NCBI GenBank assembly: GCA_023055425.1
Contig: JALGPY010000002.1
Coordinates: 114,464,088 to 114,528,087, forward strand
Origin: Linanthus parryae
Taxonomy: Eukaryota > Streptophyta > Magnoliopsida > Ericales > Polemoniaceae
DNA: 64,000 bases
Direction of reading: 5' to 3'
The position numbers were made by a program, and so were the translations under genes. Of the stretch, positions 21,623-32,150 are shown piece by piece. Positions within the stretch are counted from its first letter, which is position 1. Each line of letters starts with the position of its first letter. The notes beneath the pieces are model-generated. The model was not told the origin of the DNA, did not search any database, and was given only the letters and a program-made list of their open reading frames with translations.

Positions 21623-23201
21623 AGTGACCAATCTCCACTATTCTGATGGTATCTTGAGTTATACAATACATCATGGAGTGAGACGAGTGGTAATTGAAAG
21701 TAGACTCAAAGTTCTTTCCAACGATAGGTCACAGAGCTAAAATGGAGATCGGACGAGAAAGATGTGGTCCGTCAAAGAGGATGCAAATCTGAGAAAATTC
21801 CCAGGGGTGTTCGTGCGAACACAACTCTTGTTCGCACAAACAAAATGCCTTAGAAAAATTTTAAGATGGCAAAAAGGGTGAAAAAGAGGCTTTTAAATTG
21901 TACGAACAAGAAAGTTGTTCGTGTGAACAGAGAGTAAAAGTTTGTTCGCACGAACAAGGAACAAAACGCTGTTCGCACGAACAGTCGTTTGTTCGCACGA
22001 ACAGAGAGGGCCAGCGCGGATTTTTGGGGCTGTTTTGCTATGTTTTGAAATTTTGAAGACTCCATACCTATTCTAACGTAGAGGGACGATTTTGGGGGTT
22101 GATTCACGCATCATGGACGGGAAAAAACACAGCTTGGAGCAAGGGGACGAATACAGATGATCAAAGCTTCACCATTGAAGCTCTAGTGTTTGCTTTCTCT
22201 TCTTTCTACCTTTCTCAGTCAATTTTAATGGAGAGAATCATGAGTTTTCATACTTAGTTATGAGTAGCTAAGAAACTTTTTCTAGGCATCTCGATTTGAG
22301 AGCGTAGGGTTCATGTAAACGATGAATATTTTCCGGATTTGATCTTTGCTTCATGAATGATTGATTTCATCTCTTGAATTCATTCTAGTTTCTTGTTTAT
22401 GTTAGTAATCCTAATTGAGTGACACGGTTAGGAGATAAACTAGGGTTCAAGAACTAGGGTTTCATTCAATAGTTGATTCATGCTTAAAGTTAGCAATATT
22501 TTAATTCAATTGTTCTTGTACTGTGCTAAATACTCAGTGTTAGTGGAGTAGCTAACCGGAAACACTGCTTAGTTAGTGAATGCATGATAGTGATTCTAAC
22601 TAACTAGTATGAGACTTGAACATCAATCCCGTATCACTGAGACTGAGAAGAGACGTGTTAGGATTGGCTAGTGTGGGTAGATTCGGTAGGCGAGATCCAA
22701 CTGTTTCATGTAACGGTGGACCGACAGGACCCGTTGCCGTGCATGTCATTAGTCTACTAGAACGGACCGGTAGACACAATAGAACGATAGGATATTGTAG
22801 TTACCGTGAAGTAGAATGACTTGAGACCGATAGGAGATAGTCATCGAAGTTACCCGGTTTAGTTAGAATATAGTTAACGTGTTGCTCAGATAATTCGGAA
22901 ATCGTTTACAACCCTAGGTGATCAACGAGATTGCCTAGTCCTCTCCATTAATTGATTAAGAATTCTTATTAATTCCAGCTTATTATTTATTTATGTCTTT
23001 AGTACAGCCACTTGTTTGGGGGTGGCAACACCACAAATCGTCACTTTTTACTCCAGTTACCTAGTGAACTACTGTAAATTGTTAAGTATAAACTTGTTGC
23101 GAGATTGTCCTCGAGGGTTCGACAACTCGGAGTCGTAAAAATACTCCACTCTTACTACTTGACCGTACGCTTGCGTAATACGCGCTAGTAATCTGCGTCA
23201 A
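21623..23201 (+). repeat. Athila-1 3' LTR, 5'-deleted
   Basis: Begins at AGTGACCAATCTCC, matching position 15685 of the 5' LTR, and runs to CTGCGTCA. The missing first 310 bp and the polypurine tract were lost after insertion, since the TSD at the far end is intact. Confidence 0.85.
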
Positions 23202-24168
23202 CTGATGATTTCAGTAGATATGGATTTGTATACCTTATGAAGGCCTAATACGTATCCTTTGAAAATATCAAAGAATTTAAGAATGAACTAGATAAGCAAC
23301 TTTACAAATTTATCAAACCTCTATGATCGGATCGTGGAGAGGAATACTTGAGTCAAGAGTTTGACGACTATCTTAGAGAGTGTGGGAACTTGTCCCAAAT
23401 CACTCCACCCGGAACGCCGCAATGGAACGGTGTGTCCGAGAGGAGGAATCGAACATTTTTGGACATGGTTCGATCTATGATGTGTCAAACTGATCTTCCA
23501 TTATCATTTTGGGGTCATTTTCTATTGTGTGCAGCTTTCACCATTAATCGTGTTCCATCTAAATTGGTCATGAAGAGTCCATATGAGATGTGGAGTGGGA
23601 GGCGTACCACAGTGTCGTTCATGAAGATTTGGGGCTGCGATGTCTATGTGAAACGTTTAAAAAAACAAGCTCGGGCCTAAGTCGGATAAGTGTAAGTTTG
23701 TGGGATACCCTAAGGAAACTAAGGCATATTATTTCTACAATCCAACTGAGAACAAAGTGTTTGTTGCTCGGTCTGGCGTGTTTCTAGAAAGATAATTTGT
23801 CTTTAAAGAATCAAGTGGGAGGACTGTAGAACTTGAAGAAATTCAAGGACCACAAACGGCTGATCCTACTATGGCACATGAATAGGAACTAAAAAATGTT
23901 GTGGAGGAACCTGTTCAAGTAACACAAGAGCTTCGTAGGTCGAGTAGTGTGCGCCAGGAGCCAGAGAGGTATAGACTTCTCATAACTGAGTCTTGTGACA
24001 CATTGCTCATAGATGATGAGCCTACTACCTATGAAGAGGCCATGAACGGGCCACACTCTCAGAAGTGCCTTAAAGCCATGGAATCCGGGATGGAATCCAT
24101 GTATACCAACAAAGTATGGACGTTGGTGGAACCACCCAAGGGGCTCGACCCATAGGGTGCAAGTGGGT
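23202..24168 (+). pseudogene. Angela-1 integrase C-part and RT start
   Basis: Resumes the Angela-1 integrase (SRYGF, EYLSQEFDDYL, GTPQWNGVSERRNRT with the catalytic Glu, SFWGHFLLCAAFTINRVPSK, KIWGCDVYVK), then the linker and RT entry (ELRRSSSVRQEPERY, EEAMNGP, SMYTNKVWTLVEPPKG, GCKWV). It ends at TGGGT where Athila-2 is inserted; the next codons are at 37686. Stops near 23323, 23680 and 24153 and frame changes show decay. Confidence 0.85.
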
Positions 24169-24463
24169 TGATAGCTTGAAAATGGAATTAGTTTGGGACA
24201 TCTTTTTACCATTGGTTCTAACCCTGTGGAGGTTGATTTTGCCCGTTTTCAGTCTGTTTTCCACTTGATACGAGACAAAGACGTTGAGAGCATAATTGGT
24301 AGATTTGACTAATTCCGTGCATAATTGTGTTTATTGGATATGATCGCGGGTACATGTTATTATGTGCAGGTAATAGGTACCAATAAATGCACGGAATTGG
24401 CTTGGATCTAAAGACAGCGTATCAAGTATTTGGAGCAGAAAAAGACGCAGAAAAGCTAAGTGG

Positions 24464-24762
24464 TGCGTTCAGACGCAGGAGCCCTGCGTTCAGACGCACA
24501 ACACGGCAGCAGAGGAAAGAGGCAGGAAAAATGACAAATCTGTGCGTTCAGACGCACAAACTTGCGTTTGAACGCATGACTTCAATTTCCAGAACTATCA
24601 GTTTGGGCGAGAACAACCACGAAAACCAAGGGGTGCGTTCAGACGCACGAGTCCGAGAAGCCAGAGAAAAGAGGAGAAAATGAACAAGTATTGCGTCTAG
24701 ACGCAGAAGTGGTGCGTTCAGACGCACTGCGTTTATACGCACGGAAGCTGCGTTCGAACGCA
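24464..24762. repeat. TGCGTTCAGACGCA palindrome cluster in U3
   Basis: Nine 14-bp palindromes start at 24464, 24485, 24543, 24563, 24634, 24692, 24713, 24728 and 24749. Pairs are 20-21 bp apart (24464/24485, 24543/24563, 24692/24713, 24728/24749). The single copy at 24634 is a pair in the 3' LTR (36462/36481). The copy at 24692 is TGCGTCTAGACGCA, where both arms changed together and kept the symmetry. The last unit ends 21 bp before the TATA box. Confidence 0.9.
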
Positions 24763-24783
24763 CAGTTTTAGAGACTGTGGCAG

Positions 24784-24790
24784 TATAAAA
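24784..24790 (+). promoter_or_regulatory. LTR TATA box
   Basis: TATAAAA in AGTATAAAAG, conserved in the 3' LTR (about 36694). The transcription start is expected about 30 bp downstream near the TTACACAATCATC stretch, directly after the palindrome cluster. Confidence 0.65.
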
Positions 24791-25781
24791 GAAGGTGTCC
24801 CAGCACAGAATTAGGTTACACAATCATCATCACAGCAACAAGTACCAGAGCCGTCAGGATTGGAGCAGAGCAAGATTGGAGCCGTTTTCATTATTCAGCC
24901 ATAAACCCGTTTAATCTTTCTTCTTTCTTTTATGAAACATTGTTTTTCAATAATGTACGCTAGCTAAACCTTTTACCTAGGTTCTCGGTGAACCTAGGGT
25001 TTATGAATTCAGCAGCTCGGTTTATTTGATTTTAAGATGCATGACTAGTTGGAAGTCTTAATACAAAATTTGATTGTTTATTATATTTTTTTTTTTGATT
25101 TTACATGCATGCATGAAAGGCCTGATCACCCAGGAGTGTTATAGACAAGATCTGGTGCGCGAGAGTGGCCAGTGAGAGTTAGGAAGAGAAGACAAGATTT
25201 AATACTCTATCTTGATGGACCGAGAGGTGAAAAGAATCGGGGGATTAGCCCAGGAGCATTAGACCAACTGCTAGACGTTTAGGGGGAGACCGAGAGGAGA
25301 GCCTGTAACCCTAGCAGACTTATAATGAACCTGCAGATTTTGGAGGACCGAGAGGACCTGAGAATCTGCAGGGGAATGACAGGTGCATGAGACTGAGAGG
25401 AGATTGCAAATGGGTATGCTGGCATAAACAAGACTGCTGTGTGTTTCTGAAATCAATTGAACTATACAAGCTGAATAGTAACCCTAGGGGATCCTGGGAC
25501 CTAGAACTTTAATTCATTAACTTTTTCAATTACAAAAATTCCCAGAAAATTACTTCAAACAAAATAAGATTTTCTAATTACTGTTTTATTTACTGCAAAC
25601 TAGTTTATTTAAACCACATCTCAACTTTCCTCCTTTTCGTAACTTTGCATCTATTTCTAATTCTTACAAGAAAAACTCAAACTTTTCTCGTGGGTTCGAC
25701 AATCAGAGTCATAAATACATACTCTATATTACTTCATCGTACACTTGCGAAAAAGCAGATAGATTTACGCTGTCAAGTTTT

Positions 25782-25799
25782 TGGCGCCGTTGCCGGGGA
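25782..25799 (+). other. Primer binding site, tRNA-Asp type
   Basis: TGGCGCCGTTGCCGGGGA, six bases after the LTR end, an exact Athila/Tat-type primer site. Confidence 0.95.
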
Positions 25800-25909
25800 A
25801 CTGTTACAGTTTTTTTTAAAAAGAATAAGAATATGTTTCAAAGTTTTTTCTTTTACTTTTACGTTTATCTTATTGCTCTTGAACTCTGATTTTCAGGCCA
25901 TTCTAGTAT

Positions 25910-27283
25910 ATGCCCATATTGCCTCGCGAACTGGTGCCACCACTTGAAGATCCAGAAAAACTCTTCAAAGAGCAAAGCCGCAGACACCGAGCCACGATGT
26001 CTGATCACGAAGAAAACACGTTAACAGAAGCAAGAACACCCACAGGACAGGAACAACGCACTCCAGCAAAGATGGCTCTTTACATTGAGGAGCTGATAGC
26101 AGCAGGCTTTGCTGCCAGGAACAATCAGAGAACTTACAACAGGTCTGGGAGGGCGGTAGTAGAAAACTTCGAAGTTCCTACCGGAGGACATCAACCAGCC
26201 ATCGTAGTGCCACCAATCACAGCAGAGCACTTCGATCTGAAATCATCTACTATCCAAACAGCCCGGACTCATTGTCCATTTAATGGGAAAGCAGATGAAG
26301 ACCCAAACGACTTCCTCGGGAAGTTCGAAGACTACTGCAACAAGATTAAGTATAGAGGAGTTGAAGCGGACACGCTGAAATTAATCCTATTCCCATACTG
26401 CTTGTTTGGGACAGCAAAAGACTGGCTAGAAGCCAGACCACCAAGATCCATCACAACCTGGGAAGGGTGTGTTACTGATTTTTTGGCAAAATTCTACCGC
26501 GCTTCTCGTGTTATCAAGCTTCAGAGTGAGATCTTATCCTTAAAACAGAATATGGACGAGACGGTGGTAGACGCATGGGACAGGCTAATGAGACTCGTTA
26601 AAAGATGCCCCAATCACGGCTTCGGGGACGCGAAAATTCTGAAAGTATTCTACCACGTTCTTGACAGGGAGAATGCTGACATAATTGACAGGGAAGCTGG
26701 GGGTAATTTTCTGTACCATGTAGATAAAGATGGAGCCTATGAACTGATGAAACAATTAGCCAAACATGACACTCGTCTGTTTGATGACCGCAGGCTCACA
26801 GCACTAGCAGAACCAGTGGCTGATGACAGGATTGATAATCTCACAAAAGTAGTACAAGACTTAGTCAAAAATGTGTATACAGAAAAGAAAACCGTAGCAG
26901 CAGTGGACGAACCAGACCTCAATGCAGCAATTCAGGAGCTTCAGGCTGAAGATGCCAATTATGTTCAACAGCAGTGGGATCCAAGCCGCTACAGACCAGG
27001 CACACGTGACCATCCAGGGTTCCGTTACGGAAACCCCAATGCAGCAGTTTATGCACCAGGGTTCCAGCACAGGCCACACACACAACAGACAACACCGGCA
27101 CAACAAGCACCAGCAGCACAACCACAGCTAAATTTATCAAAACAACATTTCGAGACCTATATGGAGAAATTTAATAAGCAGTGGGAAGCTAGATTCTCGC
27201 AGATGGATTCATTAACTGCCGATGTAAGCCAAATGAAAATTGCTATCCGCAACCTGGAAGTACAGAATGGTCAGCTTGCATAG
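25910..27283 (+). CDS. Athila-2 gag
   Basis: 457 residues, uninterrupted. The N-terminus MPILPRELVPPLEDPEKLF matches Athila-1. The Retrotrans_gag core spans about residues 100-235: HFDLKSSTIQTA, GKADEDPNDFLGKFEDYC, LILFPYCLFGTAKDWLEA, TTWEGCVTDFLAKFYRASR, DAWDRLMRLVKRCPNHGF. A Gln/Thr/Ala-rich linker and a coiled-coil-like C-terminus follow (YMEKFNKQWEARF, DSLTADVSQMKIAIRNLEVQ). It ends at a TAG after VQNGQLA, but the same region goes on in another frame into protease, so gag and protease were originally continuous and are now separated by a frameshift and stop. No CCHC knuckle is seen, as is common in Athila gag. Confidence 0.88.
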   Translation: MPILPRELVPPLEDPEKLFKEQSRRHRATMSDHEENTLTEARTPTGQEQRTPAKMALYIEELIAAGFAARNNQRTYNRSGRAVVENFEVPTGGHQPAIVVPPITAEHFDLKSSTIQTARTHCPFNGKADEDPNDFLGKFEDYCNKIKYRGVEADTLKLILFPYCLFGTAKDWLEARPPRSITTWEGCVTDFLAKFYRASRVIKLQSEILSLKQNMDETVVDAWDRLMRLVKRCPNHGFGDAKILKVFYHVLDRENADIIDREAGGNFLYHVDKDGAYELMKQLAKHDTRLFDDRRLTALAEPVADDRIDNLTKVVQDLVKNVYTEKKTVAAVDEPDLNAAIQELQAEDANYVQQQWDPSRYRPGTRDHPGFRYGNPNAAVYAPGFQHRPHTQQTTPAQQAPAAQPQLNLSKQHFETYMEKFNKQWEARFSQMDSLTADVSQMKIAIRNLEVQNGQLA

Positions 27284-28290
27284 AATCAGGCAGAACGAGC
27301 CCCCAGAGAATTTACCATCAAACACTGTGAACAATCCACGCGCTCAAATCAATGCTATCACAACTCGGAGTGGAACCGCACTGCAGGATCCGTCGTATCC
27401 CAGTCATGCACGTGCAGAAAAGTCAAAGAACATTGAACACGAAGTATTTGACAGGGAAGACAGCTCAATTGCTAACCCTCAAAAAAGGGGTTCGGTCGAA
27501 CAGGAAGCAGGGCAGACTAATGAGGGTAACCCAGGAGCAGTGCCAATCTCTAAAGAGGTGCCTTACCCTCTGAAGACACGTAAGAGAGACGACAGCAAAG
27601 ACTACGCCAGATTTCTGGAGGTATTCAAGCAATTATAGATTAATATACCTTTCGTCGAAGCACTAGCCAAAATGCCTACTTATGCAAAATTTCTCAAAGA
27701 CATATTGTATGGAAGAAGGCGAATGAGTGACTTTGAAACAGTAAATCTGACGACAGAAGCGAGCAGCTGTGTGAAAAACGGTCTACCACTGAAGAAAAAA
27801 GACCCTGACAGTTTTGTGATTCCAGTAACTCTAGGCAGTGCCTACATAGGAAAAGCCATGTGCGACTTGGGTGCCAGCATTAACCTAATGCCACTGACCA
27901 TCTTCAAAAGTCTGGGAGTCGGAGAACCGAGGCCAACCAGAATTATGCTTCAAATGGCTGACAGATCCGTAGAACCTGCCTATGGAGTCATTGAAGATAT
28001 CCTGGTGAAAGTTGGGGAGCTTATTTTTCCAGCGGATTTTGTGATACTGGATATGGAGGCAGGAGAGGTCCCACTAATTTAGGCAGACCTTTCCTAGCAA
28101 CTGGTGAAGCCATTATCAACTGCAAAAGTGGAGAGCTGTCCATGCAAATCAACGAAGAAAAAGTGAAATTCAACGTCTTTAAGTCTCTCCAACTCCCAGA
28201 TTATTATGGTCATGAAAACTGTTTTGCAGTGGAGGTAATTGATGATCTGGAAAGTGAGGATATGGAAAACTTATGGGGCGAATTTGAGGA
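27240..28290 (+). pseudogene. Athila-2 aspartic protease region
   Basis: From 27240 (NAITTRSG, DPSYPSHARAE) through a stop after VFKQL at 27636 to 27672-28082, which holds the protease: FVIPVTLGSAYIGKA, CDLGASINLMP with an intact DLGAS active site at about 27870, ADFVILDMEAGEVPLI. A frameshift at about 28080 breaks the following GRPFLATG segment, which continues in another frame. The layout is the same as Athila-1 18568-19725, which is uninterrupted there. Confidence 0.85.
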
Positions 28291-28333
28291 CATGTAACCA
28301 GAGGAAACAGAGGAACACCAAGCTGAGCAGATC

Positions 28334-30366
28334 ATGAGAACAGAAAGCTGGATCACCCTATATAAGGATGAAGAAGGCGAACAGAAAATGACATCGGTGC
28401 CATCACTTCAGGAACCACCAGTCCTGGAATTGAAACAACTACCATACCACCTCAGGTACGCATATATTGGTGAAAATAATACTCTGCCAGTAGTTGTTTC
28501 ATCTCTTCTATCTCAGGAACAGGAACAAAATCTGCTGGATGTACTTAGAGAGCATAAAGAAGCTATCGGATGGACAATTGCCGACCTGAAGGGAATCAGT
28601 CCTGATTACTGCATGCACAAATAAGAATCGAAGGGGGAAAGAAGCCAGTAATCCAACCTCAACGGAGATTGAATCCAATCATGAAGGATGTGGTACGTAA
28701 GGAGGTCATGAAGTGGCTAGAAGCAGGGATTATATACCCCATATTAGACAGTACCTGGGTTAGTCCTGTCCAGTGTGTACCAAAGAAAGGGGGTATTACT
28801 GTAGTACAAAACGCTGATCAGGAACAGATCGCCCAGCGCACTGTCACTGGCTGGCGAATCTGTATGGATTATCGGAAGCTGAACGACGCAACACTGAAAG
28901 ACCACTTTACGCTGCCATTCACGGACCAGATGTTGGACAGATTGGCTCATCATGCTTATTATTGCTTTCTTGACGGGTACCCTGGATACAACCAGATCTA
29001 CATTAATCCGGAAGATCAAGAAAAGACGACGTTCACCTGTCCATATGGTACGTTTTCTTTTAGACGTATGCCATTCGGATTATGTAACGCTCCAGCGACA
29101 TTCCAAAGATGTATGATGGCCATATTTTCTGACATGATAGAGAAAAATCTGGAAGTTTTCATGGATGATTTTTTTTTATTTGGGGACAGTTTCGACGACT
29201 GTTTATACCATCTGGCCAGAGTTCTGATTCGATGCAGAAAGACTAACCTAGTACTCAACTGGGAGAAATGCCACTTCATGGTTACTGAAGGAATAGTGCT
29301 GGGACACAGGATTTCCAGCAAAGGCCTAGAAGTAGACAGAGCAAAAATAGAGGTGATTAAGCAGCTACCGTATCCGACCACAGTTAAGGCAATCAAGAGT
29401 TTTTTGGGCCATGCAGGGTTTTACAGAAGATTTATCAAAGATTATTCCTAAATTACAAAGCCATTATGTAATTTGTTGGGAAAAGATGTGCCATTCATAT
29501 TCGACGAAGCCTGCAAAGAAGCCTTTGACATACTCAAAGATAGGCTGACAACTGCACCCATTATCACAACGCCAGATTGGACCCTCCCATTCGAGCTGAT
29601 GTGGGACGCCAGTGACTACGCAGTGGGCGCAGTGTTGGGGTAGCGAAAGGATAAAGTGTGCATTGTAATTTATTATGCCAGCAGGGTCCTGAATGAAGCA
29701 CAAATTAATTATGGGACTACAGAAAAGGAGCTACTCGCAGTAGTTTTTTCTCTGGATAAGTTCAGATCCTATCTGGTAGGGTCAAAAGTCATTATCTTCA
29801 CTGATCACAGTGCACTGAAATATTTACTGGAGAAAAAGGATGCAAATCCGCAGTTGCTGCGTTGGATTCTGCTGATGCAGGAATTCGTTGTCGAAATCAG
29901 GGATAAAAAGGGAGTGGAAAATGTGGTAGTTGATCATCTTTCTCGCCTGGAAAACCCAACAGAAGAATTAGTGCCAATTCAAGAAAATTTCCAGGATGAG
30001 CATATCATGAAGATCAAGACCAACAGACAACCATGGTATTACGCCATAGCCAATTATTTGGTCAATGGAGCACTTCCTGAAGACATCTCCCCTTGGCAGA
30101 AAAAGAAGTTTATTTCTGAATGCAGACACTATTTCTGGGACGATCTATACCTGTTTAAACAAGGGGCAGATAACATTCTCCGACGTTGCATCCCATGTCA
30201 TGAGATTTTAGAAGTAATTCAGCACTGCCACTCAGCACAGTGTGGTGGACACTTCAGTGGTCCGAGAACAGCTCACAAAGTACTGCAGTCAGGATTTTTA
30301 TGGCCAACTGTTTTCAAGGATTGCCATGATTATGCACAAAGCTATGATCGCTGCCAGCGCACATGA
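28334..30366 (+). pseudogene. Athila-2 reverse transcriptase, RNase H and integrase zinc region
   Basis: 28334-28624 is the RT approach (LRYAYIGENNTLPVVVSS, KGISPDYCMHK); a frameshift follows. 28669-29451 is the RT core: WVSPVQCVPKKGG, GWRICMDYRKLNDAT, LDGYPGYNQI, TFSFRRMPFGLCNAPATFQ, VFMDDFFLFG with the catalytic Asp pair, VLGHRISSKGLEVD, SFLGHAGFYRRFI. Past a TAA at 29449 the same frame gives RNase H (FELMWDASDYAVGAVLG, a TAG at 29641, [33 protein letters not shown]), then the HHCC zinc region of integrase ([30 protein letters not shown]). Only two stops break this frame. Confidence 0.9.
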
Positions 30367-31303
30367 AATATCTCCAGCAAAATGAGATGCCCATGACACT
30401 TTGGCAAGAGGTTGAGACTTTTGATGTTTAGGGTATTGATTTTATGGGCCCGTTTCCTTCTTCTCGGGAAATCTCTATATCTTACTGGCAGTAGACTACG
30501 TGTCAAAATGGGTAGAAGCTATGGCCTGTCAGAAGAATGATGCAGCAGTTGTGGAACGATTGCTCAAGCGCAATATTTTTACCTGATTCGGAACACCAAG
30601 AGCCATGGTCAGTGATGAAGGCTCTCATTTTATCAACAAAGTATTTGCCAAGGTTTTAAAGCAGTATGGGCTGCCTATCCATAAGGTGTCACTGCCTTAC
30701 CACCCTCAGGCAAATGGGCATGCACAGGTGTCAAACAGGGAGATAAAAAGCATACTGGAAAAAACTGTGAATCCTGGACGGAAAGACTGGTCATTAAAGC
30801 TTGATGATGCGCTCTGGGCGTACATAACTGCTTACAAAACCCCGCTGGGAATGTCCCCATACCAGCTTGTTTTTGGTAAATCATGTCACTTACCAGTAGA
30901 ATTGGAGCATAGAGCTTACTGGGCAATCAAGCAGCTCAATATGGATCACAGTTTATCTGGAAACAAAAGGAAGATGGCACTCCTTGAACTGGAGGAATTT
31001 CGTAAAACAGCTTATGAGAGTGCCAAAATCTATAAAGAGAAAACGAAGAAGTGGCATGACAATCGCGTTCTACCAAAGAAGATAGAAATTGGGCAGAAGG
31101 TTCTCCTTTACAACTCCAGGATGAAATTCTATCCAGGGAAGCTGCGCTCAAGATGGTCTGGACCATTCATTGTGAAAGACATTACATCATGGGGAGTAGT
31201 GGAGCTGGAAAACCCAAGGGACAATACAGTTTTCAAGGTGAATGGAAACAAAATCAAGCCATACAGAGATCCTCAGGAAATAATTGAGGTAGAGGCGATC
31301 TAA
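30367..31303 (+). pseudogene. Athila-2 integrase core and C-terminus
   Basis: After a frameshift near 30366 and a degraded stretch ([21 protein letters not shown]), the frame at 30605-31303 is open: [14 protein letters not shown] (second catalytic Asp), [19 protein letters not shown] (catalytic Glu), a long helix, then [20 protein letters not shown] near the C-terminus, the gypsy GPY/F-type module. The TAA after VEAI is probably the natural pol end, since the conserved post-pol motif follows 35 bp later. Confidence 0.88.
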
Positions 31304-31337
31304 CTCTACCTGCCCTGAGCACAAGAGAGGTAACAAA

Positions 31338-31395
31338 GTCGGGCTGTCGACTGTAAATCACAAGCGCTGGTTGGGAGGCAACCCAACGTAGAATA
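31338..31395 (+). promoter_or_regulatory. Conserved post-pol motif with hairpin
   Basis: GTCGGGCTGTCGACTGTAAA, then CAAGCGCTGGTTGGGAGGCAACCCAACG. GTTGGG and CCCAAC can pair around AGGCAA. Athila-1 has the same block at 19863-19917. It lies between pol and the third ORF in both elements. Confidence 0.8.
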
Positions 31396-31511
31396 GTCGT
31401 TTTTATATTTAGTTATTTATTATAAAAATGTTCATAATATGAGAGAAAAGTGAGTAATAGGGGTTTAATATTGAATTTAGTGTTTCAGGGAACATTCAGC
31501 AGTTCACGGCG

Positions 31512-32112
31512 TGCGTTCAAACACGAAAGACCAGCGTTTCAACGCATACCTGCGTTCAAACGCAGAAAGACTGCGCCCAGACGCAGAAACTATGGAAGAT
31601 ATGGATAACTTATGTGCGTTCAAAAGCATACGGACGTGCGTTCAAACGCACACCAACATCAACAGAATTCCGGCTAATACATGTGCGTTCAAACACAAGT
31701 TCAGTGCGTTCAAACGCAGACGACAAAATGAAAAATTCAAAGGAAGTGCGTTCAAACGCTACAGGTGCGTCCGAACGCAGAAGACAATCAACAGGAGTTT
31801 CTAGAGGAAAGGCATGCGTTCAAACGCAACATTGGCGTTCAAACGCAACTCATCCGAATATTGCAGAACATCAAGAAATCACAAGGTGTGCGTTCAAACG
31901 CAGTGCATGTGCGTTCAAACGCAGATCATCAACAACCCAGAAATTCCAGAAACTACAAGTCCTGCGTTCAAACGCACAGGGTGCGTTCAAACGTAGTTCA
32001 TGAAGATTCAAGATTTTTACAAAAACACTAAGCACTGCGTTTAAACGCAGAGGGTGCGTTCAAACGCACATATATACTGTACGTTCAAACGCAGAGGGTG
32101 CGTTTAAACGCA
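31512..32112. repeat. Ten pairs of TGCGTTCAAACGCA palindromes
   Basis: Twenty units start at 31512, 31533, 31551, 31572, 31615, 31637, 31684, 31705, 31747, 31766, 31815, 31834, 31889, 31910, 31963, 31982, 32036, 32055, 32080 and 32099. Taken two by two, spacing within pairs is 19-22 bp; from 31551 to 32036 pairs recur every 63-74 bp. DNA between pairs is not conserved. ORFs rich in RSNA and FKR repeats (31511-32031) are by-products. The array is not in the LTR; it follows pol and precedes the promoter-like block. Confidence 0.92.
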
Positions 32113-32150
32113 GAGGAATCAGAAAATTTTGAAAAATTTTGATTTTTTTT

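Larger units (their letters stand above)
15375..23201 (+). mobile_element. Athila-type Ty3/gypsy element without RT or integrase (Athila-1)
   Basis: 7.8 kb, flanked by ACTGA at 15370-15374 and 23202-23206. LTRs begin TGATAAC and end CGCGTCA. The primer site TGGCGCCGTTGCC is the tRNA-Asp type used by Athila/Tat elements. Inside are gag and a protease domain; RT, RNase H and integrase are absent, yet the conserved motif that normally follows pol is kept at 19863-19917, so pol was excised between about 19730 and 19860. It needed proteins from a relative to move. By eye, a stretch of about 290 bp of the two LTRs differs at roughly 3 percent of positions. Confidence 0.9.
24169..25775 (+). repeat. 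Athila-2 5' LTR
   Basis: 1607 bp, TGATAGCTTG to GCTGTCA. U3 holds the palindrome cluster (24464-24762) and the TATA box (24784). Compared with the 3' LTR it lacks one palindrome unit near 24648 and about 56 bp near 24765; the latter gap is bordered by CAG on both sides in the 3' LTR. Confidence 0.95.

Noticed and set aside
16687..22819. ORFs at 16687-16922 and 22616-22819 with similar peptides
   Set aside because: Homologous positions of the Athila-1 LTRs with no conserved coding pattern.
31511..32031. Several overlapping ORFs rich in RSNA and FKR repeats
   Set aside because: They arise because the 14-bp palindrome recurs in all frames; not genes.
31512..32112. CRISPR-like array
   Set aside because: Plant DNA, repeats of only 14 bp in pairs with irregular spacers, inside a retrotransposon with no cas genes.
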